Source of the DNA: Pusillimonas sp044464525
GTDB taxonomy: Bacteria; Pseudomonadota; Gammaproteobacteria; Burkholderiales; Burkholderiaceae_B
Length of the DNA stretch: 64,000 nt
Reading direction: 5' to 3'
NCBI RefSeq assembly: GCF_044464525.1
Contig: NZ_JBIQLE010000003.1
Coordinates: 129,251-193,250, forward strand
The position numbers and the translations under genes are program-made. This document shows, piece by piece, positions 34,488 through 43,478 of the stretch. The first letter of the stretch is position 1, and every line of letters starts with the position of its first letter. The notes under the pieces were generated by a model that worked only from the letters and a program-made list of their open reading frames with translations, was not told the origin of the DNA and did not search any database.

Positions 34488-35186
34488 ATGAGTAATGTGA
34501 GCTTATGCGTTCAAGAATTAGTCGCCGCCAATCAGATTCTTGCCAATGAGGGCGTATTGGACGCATTCGGCCACGTCAGCGTCAGGCATCCCGCCAGGCC
34601 CGGCCACTTTCTATTGTCTACTTCCAGAGCCCCCGAACTGGTGCTTGAACAAGACATCATCGAATACGACGCCAACTCCGAGCCCGTTATCCCGATCTCA
34701 GAGAGCCAGTATGCCGAGCGCTATATCCATGGTGAAATCTACCGGTTGCGGCCTGATGTACAGGCCATATGCCATCATCATAGCCCCGCGATAATGCCGT
34801 TTTGCATCAGCGACGCTCCTTTGGCGCCCGTATACCAGCACGGAGCCATGATCGGCGCCCACGTGCCGCGCTGGGACAGCCGGGACGACTTCGGCGATAC
34901 AAATCTTCTGATCGTCAATACAGAACAGGGCGCCTCGCTGGCGCGTGCGCTGGGCAAGGCATCCATAGTGCTGATGAAACACCATGGAGCGACCGTGGTC
35001 GGCAAAGACATCAAAGAACTGGTCTTTCGATCGGTCACATCCTGCAAGAATGCGGAAGCCCTCTATCGGGCGTTGGCATTGGGCCCGGCGCCGGGCTTGA
35101 CCCCGGGCGAAATAGAAAAAGCCGCGAAAGTACCCGACATGGCCATGGCACGCGCCTGGAATCTGTGGAAGGGCCGTATCGCATAA
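34488..35186 (+). CDS. Class II aldolase/adducin-family protein
   Basis: The 232-aa protein shows the class II aldolase layout: GHVSVRHPARPGHFLLSTSRAPELV (substrate loop), ERYIHGEIYRLRPDVQAICHHHSPAIMPF (metal-binding His cluster) and LMKHHGATVVGKDIKE. Members are zinc-dependent aldolases or decarboxylases, often at the end of sugar-acid or aromatic pathways. It lies 18 bases after the XRE gene with TCGAGGAG as ribosome site and is convergent with the molybdopterin subunit gene. Confidence 0.84.
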   Translation: MSNVSLCVQELVAANQILANEGVLDAFGHVSVRHPARPGHFLLSTSRAPELVLEQDIIEYDANSEPVIPISESQYAERYIHGEIYRLRPDVQAICHHHSPAIMPFCISDAPLAPVYQHGAMIGAHVPRWDSRDDFGDTNLLIVNTEQGASLARALGKASIVLMKHHGATVVGKDIKELVFRSVTSCKNAEALYRALALGPAPGLTPGEIEKAAKVPDMAMARAWNLWKGRIA

Positions 35187-35232
35187 AGCGGTCGCTTTTT
35201 GAATTGCCGCCACTTCACGCCCGGCCGCGGTT

Positions 35233-37476
35233 TTACACCTTTCGCAGCGCTGCAAGCAGCCGATCTCGATCAAAAGGCAGTTCGCGCAGCCTTACCCCGG
35301 TTGCATCAAAAATTGCATTTGCGATGGCTGCCGCGCTGGGCACTGACGCGGACTCGCCTGCGCCCAGCGGCGGATTATCGCCGCCGGGGGCGATATACAC
35401 GTCGATTTCCGGCACCTGCTGGAACCTGATGATGGGATACGACCCCCATTCAAGCGACGTCACGCCGTTCGCATCGAAGCGCACGGTCTCGCCCAGGGCC
35501 CGGCTTATCGATTGGATTACGTTGCCATGCATTTGATGGCGCACGCCGGCAGGGTTGACGACCAGGCCGCAGTCATATCCGACCCACACCTTGCGTACAT
35601 GAACCACCCCGGTTTCTATATTCACCTCGACGTCACACACCCAGGCGCAATACGCGGAACCCACCCCCGGAAAAGTGCCATGCACATATTGATGCTGCGC
35701 GAAACCGCGCCCCAGTCGCACATGGGGCCGCTGCGCGTCGACGGTGCGGGACGGCCTGCCGGCGCAAGTGGCCCACCCCGCCCGCTCGGCAACGGACATG
35801 CTCAACGCCCTGGCTCGCGGTTCTTCCATGAACCTTAGCCGAAACGCAATGGGATCTTCGCCATNNNNNNNNNNAATAAACGACTCATGCGCAAAAACAT
35901 TCGGCAGCGCCGAAACACCCCGCATCCATGCCGCTCGCACGACGGGCGCCATATCTTGTACGCAGATTCGCGTGTCGCTCAAACGAAATTGCGGCACGGC
36001 AGTGCGGTCGCCCTTGTGCTCGACTATGGGATCAGCCGGCTGCTTGCCGGTTTGCATCAGCACCAGCACGGGCGCGTTGTTAGAGGGATAGCGATTGGTG
36101 AATTCGTAGGCCAGCGTGTCAGAGCCCGTGACAGCGCCCCTGACATCCATCAATTGAGCGGTTCCCTTGGGTTCCCAGGCGTGCTCTTCGGCCCGCATAA
36201 GCTGCACGCGCACCGGTGCGCCCACTTCGCGCGCCAATAGAGCAGCTTCGGCCGAGGCATCATCGGCGCAATTGCGCCCATAGCATCCCGAGGCATCCAT
36301 GCGCACAATACGCACGGCTTCGGGGGGTAGATCAAGCAGCGTCATGATGTCGACGTGCAGGAAGTGCGGGTTTTGCGTGCCGCTCCAGACGGTGACTTTG
36401 TCGTCCTGGAAGTCGGCCACCGCGCAGGAAGGCCCGATGGACCCGTGCATCTGGTATGGCCACACATAGGTGGCCTGCAAAGTATCGGAACTGGATTCAA
36501 GCGCGTGATCCACATCGCCCTGCTCTTCCAGCACCCGCCGGGTCGATTCGGCTTTGCGCAAAACCACCTCGATGTCGCTCAGATCAACCAAAGGCGGGGG
36601 ATTGCGCCATTCCACCTTCAAGAGCCTGGCGGCCTTGATGGCATGCTCTTCACGACGCGCCACCACGGCCACGAAGTCGCCTATCACTACGGTCTTCACG
36701 ATGCCAGGAATGTGGGCTATTGAGCCCGTGTCCACTGACACCAGGCTGTGGCCTATCATGTCGCCCACATCGCGCCCGTAATAAGGCGGCCTCACCACGC
36801 GTGCATGCAGCATGCCGGGCAGCCGAAAATCGTGTACGAACACCAGGCCGCCACTGACCTTGGCGGGAATGTCGACGCGTGGAACGGACTGGCCGACGTA
36901 ACGATAGTCCTTGGGGTTTTTTAGTGGCACATCAGCCGAAACGTCCAGCTCAAAGCGTTCGCCTTTGAGCAGGTCTTGGTACGGGATGCCCGTGGTACTG
37001 CCTGCTTGATAGACAACCCCGTCCGCCACGCTCAGCTCGTCAATCGGGCAGCGCAGCGCCTGGGCGGCCCTTTGCAACAAAATCCGGCGCACTTGAGCGG
37101 CGGCGCGACGCATGGGCACCGCCGCGCTTTGAATGGATGCGCTGGCCGTGGTGGGGCCCTGGTCAGGGGTTTTGTCCGTATCGCCCAACACCATGCGTAC
37201 CCGACTCAACGGGACATCGAGCTCGTCGGCCACTATCTGCGAAAACGCCGTGCGCACGCCTGTTCCCAGATCGACGTGACCGTTGACCGCGACGACCTCG
37301 CCCGTGTCGGTAATGGTTATGTAAGTATCGACTCGGCCCTTGGCCACCAGGTTTACGGCATGCCGGGCAGGCGGTTCACCACGGGTGTTCAAGCGTTCGC
37401 GCGAAACCGGCTCTAGGTCGACCGTTGTCAGTTGCATGTCGCGCAACGCCGGATCGAAGGTACGGGTATTGCTCAT
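35233..37476 (-). CDS. Molybdopterin subunit of a NicB/IorB-type dehydrogenase (contains assembly gap)
   Basis: The subunit is about 747 aa, with molybdopterin segments in the permuted order of IorB/NicB. Near the N-terminus is GHVDLGTGVRTAFSQIVADE (about residues 66-85), then a hammerhead domain (VPRVDIPAKVSGGLVFVHDF), and at the C-terminus PPLGAGESASVPSAAAIANA with the catalytic Glu at about residue 708. It should be the working catalytic subunit for hydroxylating an N-heteroaromatic or related ring. The N run at 35865-35874 interrupts it between HESFI and GEDPIAF; flanking frames agree, so the gene is probably intact. Its ATG overlaps the stop of the cytochrome fusion gene. Confidence 0.82.
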   Translation of the reverse strand: MSNTRTFDPALRDMQLTTVDLEPVSRERLNTRGEPPARHAVNLVAKGRVDTYITITDTGEVVAVNGHVDLGTGVRTAFSQIVADELDVPLSRVRMVLGDTDKTPDQGPTTASASIQSAAVPMRRAAAQVRRILLQRAAQALRCPIDELSVADGVVYQAGSTTGIPYQDLLKGERFELDVSADVPLKNPKDYRYVGQSVPRVDIPAKVSGGLVFVHDFRLPGMLHARVVRPPYYGRDVGDMIGHSLVSVDTGSIAHIPGIVKTVVIGDFVAVVARREEHAIKAARLLKVEWRNPPPLVDLSDIEVVLRKAESTRRVLEEQGDVDHALESSSDTLQATYVWPYQMHGSIGPSCAVADFQDDKVTVWSGTQNPHFLHVDIMTLLDLPPEAVRIVRMDASGCYGRNCADDASAEAALLAREVGAPVRVQLMRAEEHAWEPKGTAQLMDVRGAVTGSDTLAYEFTNRYPSNNAPVLVLMQTGKQPADPIVEHKGDRTAVPQFRLSDTRICVQDMAPVVRAAWMRGVSALPNVFAHESFIXXXXGEDPIAFRLRFMEEPRARALSMSVAERAGWATCAGRPSRTVDAQRPHVRLGRGFAQHQYVHGTFPGVGSAYCAWVCDVEVNIETGVVHVRKVWVGYDCGLVVNPAGVRHQMHGNVIQSISRALGETVRFDANGVTSLEWGSYPIIRFQQVPEIDVYIAPGGDNPPLGAGESASVPSAAAIANAIFDATGVRLRELPFDRDRLLAALRKV
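35865..35874. other. Assembly gap (10 N)
   Basis: Ten undetermined bases lie inside the molybdopterin subunit gene. Compared with the paralogous segment in the neighbouring fusion protein, which has seven residues at this spot, the gap as written has room for only four. The real gap is then probably about 19 bases, which keeps the frame. Confidence 0.95.
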
Positions 37477-40457
37477 GGCAAGGCTCCTGACATGCTTGCG
37501 GCGTGCCGTTCGCTTTCTGCGCGCACTCGCTGCACGCTTTGTTCAAGGTTATCCCAAGGCTTGTGCTGCGACGCATATTTTCCGCGCAGATACGATGCCA
37601 GCTCGGCAATTTGGTCGTCCTGCAACACATCGGCAAAGCCGGGCATATAGCCCAGAGCCGGATCCACAGGCTGGGATATGCCCTCGAGCACGATGCGAAT
37701 CAGATTGTCGGGTTTGTCAGCGGTAATATTGGTATTGAGCGGCATGCTCGGACGCACGCCAAACAACGGTACGCCGGCCCCGGAATCGTGGCAAGCCGCG
37801 CATGCACCTTCATAAATGTTTTGTCCAGCCAGCGACAGGACGCGAAGCTCGGGCGACGCAAGGCGAGGTTCTTGCGAGCTTGTCTTGAGCGCGTCTTTTG
37901 CCTGGGCTGATTCGGGCTTGGCGCCCAAGCTGCTTAAATACACAGCCATCGCCTGAATATCGCTATCGGGCAAGCTTTGCAGACTGGTTATCACCGGCGC
38001 CATGGGGCCCGCGGCCACACCATGCCTGTCTGAGAAACCTGTACGCAGGTACTGAAACATATCCTGGGTGGTCCAGGGCGCGGTAACCGGCGCCGTGCCG
38101 TTCAGCGCCGGCGCATCCCAGCCGTCTACGACTCCGCCCGCCAGAAAATCGGAGGGGCCGTTCTTCTCGGCGCCCAGCGCGTTGCGCGGGCTATGACAAG
38201 CCATGCAATGCCCCGGCCCCTGAACCAGGTACGCGCCGCGGTTCCACACCGTGGATTGTTCGTCGTTGTAGACATAGGGCTCGTTCTTGTGAAACAGCAG
38301 GTTCCAATACCCCATCATAGGGCGCAGGTTATACGGGAACGCAAGTTTCGTCTCGGGGGGCTGTGATTTTACAGCCGGCTCGGACATCAAATAGGCATAT
38401 AGCGCCTGCATATCGCCATCCGAGAACTTGGCAAACGACGTGTACGGAAACGCGGGATACAAAAACCGTCCGTCACGACTTATGCCTTCGCGCATGGCGC
38501 GATCGAAGGCCGCAAACGACCATGAACCCAAGCCGGTTTCCGGATCAGGAGTGATGTTGGTGGTGTAGATGGTTCCGAATGGCGTATCCATGGCCAGGCC
38601 GCCGGCGTTCTTCACGCCGCCTGGCGCTGTGTGACACGCCACGCAATTGCTGCCGGCCGCTATCAATCGCCCTCGATCAATGGCTTCGGAAGAATAAACC
38701 GACAAATCAGGCTTGACTGGAGGCACCGCCGGACGCCAGGGAACCGCGGCCAGGACCGCGCCGGTGACGCCGCCGGCCAGGCCGAGCATCCAACCCGCGG
38801 CACCCCGGAATCTGCGTCGTCGCCGGGTGTTCGAAGGTATAGGCCCTTCCCGCGTATCCATGTCGTCCGTTTTTAGGCTCAGGGTCGGATTCGTCAGGCT
38901 CAATTCGAACGGCGCTTCATAAAGCCGTACGCCCGTTGCATCAAAGATTGCATTGGCCACTGCCGCTGCCGCCGGCAAACTCAGCGCGGCGCTGGTCGAC
39001 AACTTAGCGGGTTGCGCCAACGCCTTCTGGGCAGATGCGGCTTGTGTCGACACAGTACGTGGCGCCACGCCGGTACCGGCGATGGTTGATTTTGACTGTC
39101 CGGAAGCTGATGCGCCATCTTCATTGGCAAGCCACCGATCATGCGCGCTGCCTGAGCGCAACAACGCCTGCGCGGCGTTGGCCAATTCGGGTCCCCAACG
39201 CGGGTCGTCGGCGTTGGCAACCAGTAAATCATCAAGGTGATGTCCGACAGTGATGTTGTCGAGATTGACCAGCCCTGAAGCGTCGACGGACACATCCACA
39301 ACCCAGGCGGCCCAGGCCCTTTGCGGAGGATCCAGAGACTCATCCAATTGCTGTACGCAAGCGAAGCCCTGGCCGCGGCGGACGACCGCGTCGACCGTGC
39401 GGGCGCCGCGGCCGCGCACGCCGTCACGCCAGCCTGCCGCCGCGGCAACCTGCTCTATCAAGGCGCGGCCGGCCGGATCCTGCAGTTGCCGCAAGCGCCA
39501 TTGGATAGGGTCGTGGCCGACTTCACGCGCCACCTCATCCACGAATGACTCCTGGGCGAACACATCGGCGGTCTGTTGCGCATTGGCATCTATAGCGCTG
39601 TCGAGCCGGATGGTTGAAATCGAAGGCCCAACGGTGTGCAAAGAAAAATAAGCTTCCTGGGGTCGAGCGCCGCGGGCTGCCGAAGCTGATCCGAACCGCA
39701 GCGCCTCTTGCCCGCCCCGGGCGGCCACAAAGGCCGCGCTGGGGCGTAATGCTTCTGGCTGGCCGGACGTTGTCATCCAGGCTTGCAGCCGGCCTTCAGC
39801 ATCGATGTCGGCGCTATGCTTTATTAACAGCATGGCGTCGTGGCCCGATTCGCGCACCGGCCATACGTGTACGGGACGCTGAATGACACGTGCCACGATG
39901 GCGGCGTCAAGCGCTGCATCATAGGCCGCCTGGTCGGTATTGGCGGCGATGTTCGTCACTGCCACCTTGGTCTCGGAGATGCCGAAGATCGCTGCAGCCT
40001 CGGCAATAATCTCAGTATTCCGCCCCGCTCCCAAAACGAGGGCCAGCGCGTCACCCGCCCATTCGGCTCTGCAGGGCGGGTCGGTGTAGACGGCCGCGTC
40101 ATGCAACGGCGCACGCCCTGTGGGCGAGGCCATCGCATGCCACCGGTACTGTCGCTGAAATGCATGATCGCCGCCAGGAGAGCCCGCTATCGGCGGTTTA
40201 GCCACAACTGAAGGCCGCCAGGCAAGCTGCAAGGCAGCCGCCACCTGGAGCGCGGCTTCGCGGCTGCCGGCCGCCACCGCACAAAACTGTCCATCACGAA
40301 CCAGTTGATAGTCCAGGCCCAGCTCTTTTGCGTGAGTTTCGTCCACGTAATCAAGCTCGCTGCCGACATATCTGCAGCCATCCCAGGCCGCATCCGGGGC
40401 TCGCAGCACTATTGCGGCCCAGGTATAAAAGTCGTGAGCGTCGTAAATTACATTCAT
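37473..40457 (-). CDS. Fusion of degenerate molybdopterin domain and tri-haem cytochrome c (NicB-like)
   Basis: The 994-aa protein has an N-terminal half (about 1-515) that aligns with the middle and end of the adjacent molybdopterin subunit. It lacks the first 190 residues, including the pterin-binding VDLGTG block. It also reads TSAALSLPAAAAVAN where the partner has GAGESASVPSAAAIAN, so the catalytic Glu is gone. A low-complexity linker and a transmembrane segment (about 553-572) follow, then three c-type haem motifs: CVACH (605), CMACH (751) and CAACH (886). In NicB these domains form one active protein. Here the first half looks structural and the cytochromes carry electrons to the respiratory chain. 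Start overlaps the [2Fe-2S] gene stop. Confidence 0.85.
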   Translation of the reverse strand: MNVIYDAHDFYTWAAIVLRAPDAAWDGCRYVGSELDYVDETHAKELGLDYQLVRDGQFCAVAAGSREAALQVAAALQLAWRPSVVAKPPIAGSPGGDHAFQRQYRWHAMASPTGRAPLHDAAVYTDPPCRAEWAGDALALVLGAGRNTEIIAEAAAIFGISETKVAVTNIAANTDQAAYDAALDAAIVARVIQRPVHVWPVRESGHDAMLLIKHSADIDAEGRLQAWMTTSGQPEALRPSAAFVAARGGQEALRFGSASAARGARPQEAYFSLHTVGPSISTIRLDSAIDANAQQTADVFAQESFVDEVAREVGHDPIQWRLRQLQDPAGRALIEQVAAAAGWRDGVRGRGARTVDAVVRRGQGFACVQQLDESLDPPQRAWAAWVVDVSVDASGLVNLDNITVGHHLDDLLVANADDPRWGPELANAAQALLRSGSAHDRWLANEDGASASGQSKSTIAGTGVAPRTVSTQAASAQKALAQPAKLSTSAALSLPAAAAVANAIFDATGVRLYEAPFELSLTNPTLSLKTDDMDTREGPIPSNTRRRRRFRGAAGWMLGLAGGVTGAVLAAVPWRPAVPPVKPDLSVYSSEAIDRGRLIAAGSNCVACHTAPGGVKNAGGLAMDTPFGTIYTTNITPDPETGLGSWSFAAFDRAMREGISRDGRFLYPAFPYTSFAKFSDGDMQALYAYLMSEPAVKSQPPETKLAFPYNLRPMMGYWNLLFHKNEPYVYNDEQSTVWNRGAYLVQGPGHCMACHSPRNALGAEKNGPSDFLAGGVVDGWDAPALNGTAPVTAPWTTQDMFQYLRTGFSDRHGVAAGPMAPVITSLQSLPDSDIQAMAVYLSSLGAKPESAQAKDALKTSSQEPRLASPELRVLSLAGQNIYEGACAACHDSGAGVPLFGVRPSMPLNTNITADKPDNLIRIVLEGISQPVDPALGYMPGFADVLQDDQIAELASYLRGKYASQHKPWDNLEQSVQRVRAESERHAASMSGALP

Positions 40458-40927
40458 AGCCCACCTCGGCCGCCAAGCCTGGCCGCCGCCAGCATCACCG
40501 CCTCGATGATCTCCACATGGGTTCCGCAACGACACAAGTTGTATTGAAGCGCTCGTTGCGCATCGTCTTTGCTTACGTGAGGTTTACTCATCAATAAAGC
40601 ATGTGTGGCCATGATCATGCCGCTTGTGCAATAGCCGCATTGCGCAGCCTGGCTGTCGACAAAAGCCTGTTGCACCACGCTCAGAGCGTCCGGCGACCCG
40701 AGCCCTTCAAGCGATGTAATGCTGCGTCCCTTGGCGGCGCCCGCCGGAATCACGCAGGAACGCACCGCCATGCCGTCGAGCAGCACCGTACACGCACCGC
40801 ATTCGCCCAGGCCGCAGCCATACTTGGGACTGTTCAACTGCAGATCGTTGCGCAACACATACAACAGTGGTGTGTCCTCGTCTGCCTCGACCTGGCTGAC
40901 CACGCCATTTACACACAGCTCTAACAT
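40454..40927 (-). CDS. [2Fe-2S] subunit of NicA/IorA-type dehydrogenase
   Basis: The 157-aa protein has all eight iron-sulfur ligands: Cys38, 43, 46, 58 (KYGCGLGECGACTVLL) and Cys97, 100, 132, 134 (CGYCTSG, NLCRCGTH). Its length equals that of nicotinate dehydrogenase NicA. It would carry electrons from the molybdenum site to the cytochrome subunit. The start at 40927 is chosen because GAGG lies about ten bases upstream; ATG at 40936 and GTG at 40948 are alternatives. It heads the operon [2Fe-2S], cytochrome fusion, molybdopterin subunit. Confidence 0.9.
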   Translation of the reverse strand: MLELCVNGVVSQVEADEDTPLLYVLRNDLQLNSPKYGCGLGECGACTVLLDGMAVRSCVIPAGAAKGRSITSLEGLGSPDALSVVQQAFVDSQAAQCGYCTSGMIMATHALLMSKPHVSKDDAQRALQYNLCRCGTHVEIIEAVMLAAARLGGRGGL

Positions 40928-40990
40928 AAAACGCATACCTCGATACACCGATAAAAACGCAGACGCCGCCCAGCTTCAATATAGAGACGT

Positions 40991-41002
40991 ACCATTTTTG
41001 GG
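40991..41002. promoter_or_regulatory. ACCA-type motif between the NicA-like and LysR genes
   Basis: ACCATTTTTGGG (10 of 12 to the amidase palindrome) is preceded by GT as at two other sites (GTACCA). It lies 63 bases before the NicA-like start and 52 bases before the LysR start, in the divergent promoter region. Confidence 0.45.
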
Positions 41003-41054
41003 GCAAACGATATAAACTGAGCTAGAGATCAATTTAATTCATCCGAAAGACCGA

Positions 41055-42011
41055 ATGTCGCTGCCCCATCTTCCACTGACCGCCTTGCGTGCCTTCGAGA
41101 CCTCAGCCCGGCTGCTCAGTTTCAAGAACGCCGCCGCAGAGCTGCATGTCACACCCACCGCCATCAGCCATCAAATCCGGCAACTCGAGCAGTACCTGGG
41201 GGTAGAGCTGTTCGTACGCATGCATCGCGGCCTCGCGCTGACGCCGGCCGCGCGCGCCTGCCTTCCCCATATTCGTGAAGGCTTCGCCTCGTTGCGCACC
41301 GCCGTCGACACGGTGCGCCGGCACAGAGACACCGGCCTGCTTTCGGTCAGCGCCCCGCCGTCGTTCGCCATGTCTTTGCTCATGCCGTTGACGCATGACT
41401 TTTTAGCCTCGCATCCAGATATCGATCTACGTGTAACAACCCGCATGCGCGAGCCGGCGCCGGATGGCGCCAACCCGCAAGACGAAGCCCACACATTCAG
41501 GCTATGGGCGCAAGAAAGTGACATCGTCATAGTGCTGGGCAAGGACGGGTTTGGCGACCTTGACGTCGAACTGCTTCTACCGCTGACAATCGAACTGGTT
41601 TGCAGCCCCGAACTGCTGAGTGCGGGCGGTCTTAAGCAAATACAGGATGTGGACCAGTTTCCATGGCTACACGACGAACGCGGCTCTAAATACGGCGGCG
41701 CCTCATTCTGGTCCCAGTGGCTGACGCATGTGGGGCATGAACCTGAAACCCGGCAGCAGGGCACCCGCTTTACCCACGCGGCATTGGCCATAGACGCAGC
41801 CGTGCGCGGCAAAGGTCTGCTCGTCACGACGCCATGTTTGTGCCGCAAAGAGCTGCGTAATGGCGATTTGGCGTCACCGTTCAATCACAGCATTGCCATC
41901 CAGAATTCATACTTCGTGCTCAGTCGGGATAGCCGCAAGCCCGCCGTTGAGCTCTTCAAGCGCTGGCTTCGATCAGCCGTTGACGCAAACGAAATCACCA
42001 ACGGCCATTAG
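41055..42011 (+). CDS. LysR-family transcriptional regulator (GcvA-like)
   Basis: The 318-aa regulator has an N-terminal winged helix (LTALRAFETSARLLSFKNAAAELHVTPTAISHQIRQLEQYLGVELFVR, residues 8-55) of the GcvA-like branch and a periplasmic-binding-type effector domain. It is divergent from the NicA-like operon and upstream of the amidase, so it may regulate either. It ends 159 bases before the amidase start. Confidence 0.9.
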   Translation: MSLPHLPLTALRAFETSARLLSFKNAAAELHVTPTAISHQIRQLEQYLGVELFVRMHRGLALTPAARACLPHIREGFASLRTAVDTVRRHRDTGLLSVSAPPSFAMSLLMPLTHDFLASHPDIDLRVTTRMREPAPDGANPQDEAHTFRLWAQESDIVIVLGKDGFGDLDVELLLPLTIELVCSPELLSAGGLKQIQDVDQFPWLHDERGSKYGGASFWSQWLTHVGHEPETRQQGTRFTHAALAIDAAVRGKGLLVTTPCLCRKELRNGDLASPFNHSIAIQNSYFVLSRDSRKPAVELFKRWLRSAVDANEITNGH

Positions 42012-42077
42012 ATGAATTTTTCTATTTCAAGCCGTGCAACGTTTCCCTCAGGTCGTGCCGTCCTCCCTCCTTCTTGA

Positions 42078-42109
42078 ACCAATTTTGGTATATTGTGTTT
42101 ATTTTGGTT
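42078..42109. promoter_or_regulatory. ACCAATTTTGGT palindrome and direct repeat before the amidase
   Basis: ACCAATTTTGGT (42078-42089) has perfect 5-bp arms. Overlapping it, ATTTTGGTATAT (42082) and ATTTTGGTTTAT (42101) are direct repeats 19 bases apart, 11 of 12 identical. The site lies 81 bases before the amidase start. It is the clearest copy of the motif seen before five transcription units. Confidence 0.55.
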
Positions 42110-42170
42110 TATCTTGAATTTTAAAAACTTGCGGCGTGTGTCCGCGATTCATCCTCAGTTAGGAAAAGCC

Positions 42171-43424
42171 ATGTACACCGCCAAGGGCGCCCGCTCCCAA
42201 GATCAATCCCATGCCGACCTTGAAAGTGCGACGCCAAGCCTATTACGACAGCAAGTTTTAGAGCAGGATGCAGCCTTGCAAGCGTGGACCCGCCTTGCGG
42301 ATGCTGCGTCGCTATCTTCCGAAACACCCTCCACGGGAACCCTGGCCGGGCTTGCCTTCGGGATAAAAGATGTCATCGACGTGGCCGGCATGCCGACGGG
42401 CTGCGGCTCAGCCGCGGCCGATGCTCGCCCCGTCGCCTTCGATGCCGCCTGCGTCAGCCAGCTACGTCATGCGGGCGCCATCCCGTTAGGCAAAACGGTA
42501 ACCGCGGAATACGCATTTCGGGCGCCCGGCCCTACCCGCAATCCTCACAACACGCTTCATACGCCGGGCGGCTCCTCCAGCGGATCAGCGGCCGCCGTAG
42601 CCGCCGGCATGGTGCCATTCGCGCTTGGCACCCAAACGGGCGGATCCATCATCCGCCCCGCGGCGTTCTGTGGCGTGGTCGGCTTCAAGCCGTCATTCGA
42701 AGCTGTGCAACGGCAGGGGCTGAAGCAAACCTGCGGTTCCCTTGACGTCATAGGTTGGTTTGCAAAAGATGTGCCCCTAGCCCGGAGGGTGGCCGACGTT
42801 TTACTGCCCTACCCCTCTTTGCAAACAGGCCTCGCACCCCTGAAAAAGGCGGCCTTGATCCTGGATGCCTCCAGCCACCCACTGGATGACGACGCCAAGC
42901 AGGCGCTATTGGCTGCGTGCGATACCTTGCGCCGCCACGATGTCGTCATAGAGACCCCGGCCCCTTTCACCCACGCCGCAGAATTCGCGCGGTTGCACAC
43001 CGTGATCATGGAGTTCGAGATCGCGCGCAACCTGCAACCCGTCGCAGACTTACGGCCGGACGAGCTTAGCAAGGGACTGTTGGAAACCATTGAACGCGGC
43101 TGGCGCATACCCCGCGCCGATTACACCGCGGCCCGATGTGCTCAACACCGGTTGCGACACGATTGGGCCTCGATAATCGGCGCCGACATCGACGTAGTGA
43201 TAACACCCAGCGCGCCCGGCGCTGCGCCGGCCGGGCTCGATTCCACCGGCGCGTCTGCATTCAACAAACTGTGGTCCATGCTGGGCTGGCCCTGCCTGCA
43301 CCTTCCGACCACCTGCAACGCCCAGGGGCTGCCCCTTGGCATCCAGTTAGTTGCGAATTACGAACAAGATCACCGGCTGCTCAGTTCAGCAGAGCTCTGG
43401 CATCCCTTGCTGACGTCGGCCTAG
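42171..43424 (+). CDS. Amidase signature-family enzyme
   Basis: The 417-aa hydrolase has the Ser-cisSer-Lys triad of the amidase signature family: Lys66 in FGIKDVID, the serine cluster 135-139 in GGSSSGSAAA and nucleophile Ser159 in GTQTGGSIIRPA. It cleaves an amide to acid and ammonia; the substrate is unknown. The start at 42171 has AGGAAAAG upstream, and the frame extends to 42093 without a better site. It is convergent with the isochorismatase-family gene. Confidence 0.88.
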   Translation: MYTAKGARSQDQSHADLESATPSLLRQQVLEQDAALQAWTRLADAASLSSETPSTGTLAGLAFGIKDVIDVAGMPTGCGSAAADARPVAFDAACVSQLRHAGAIPLGKTVTAEYAFRAPGPTRNPHNTLHTPGGSSSGSAAAVAAGMVPFALGTQTGGSIIRPAAFCGVVGFKPSFEAVQRQGLKQTCGSLDVIGWFAKDVPLARRVADVLLPYPSLQTGLAPLKKAALILDASSHPLDDDAKQALLAACDTLRRHDVVIETPAPFTHAAEFARLHTVIMEFEIARNLQPVADLRPDELSKGLLETIERGWRIPRADYTAARCAQHRLRHDWASIIGADIDVVITPSAPGAAPAGLDSTGASAFNKLWSMLGWPCLHLPTTCNAQGLPLGIQLVANYEQDHRLLSSAELWHPLLTSA

Positions 43425-43478
43425 CGCTTTGCCCGGGCCGGCGCATCCAGTAAGCGATGGGCCGGCTCGCAAGGTCTT

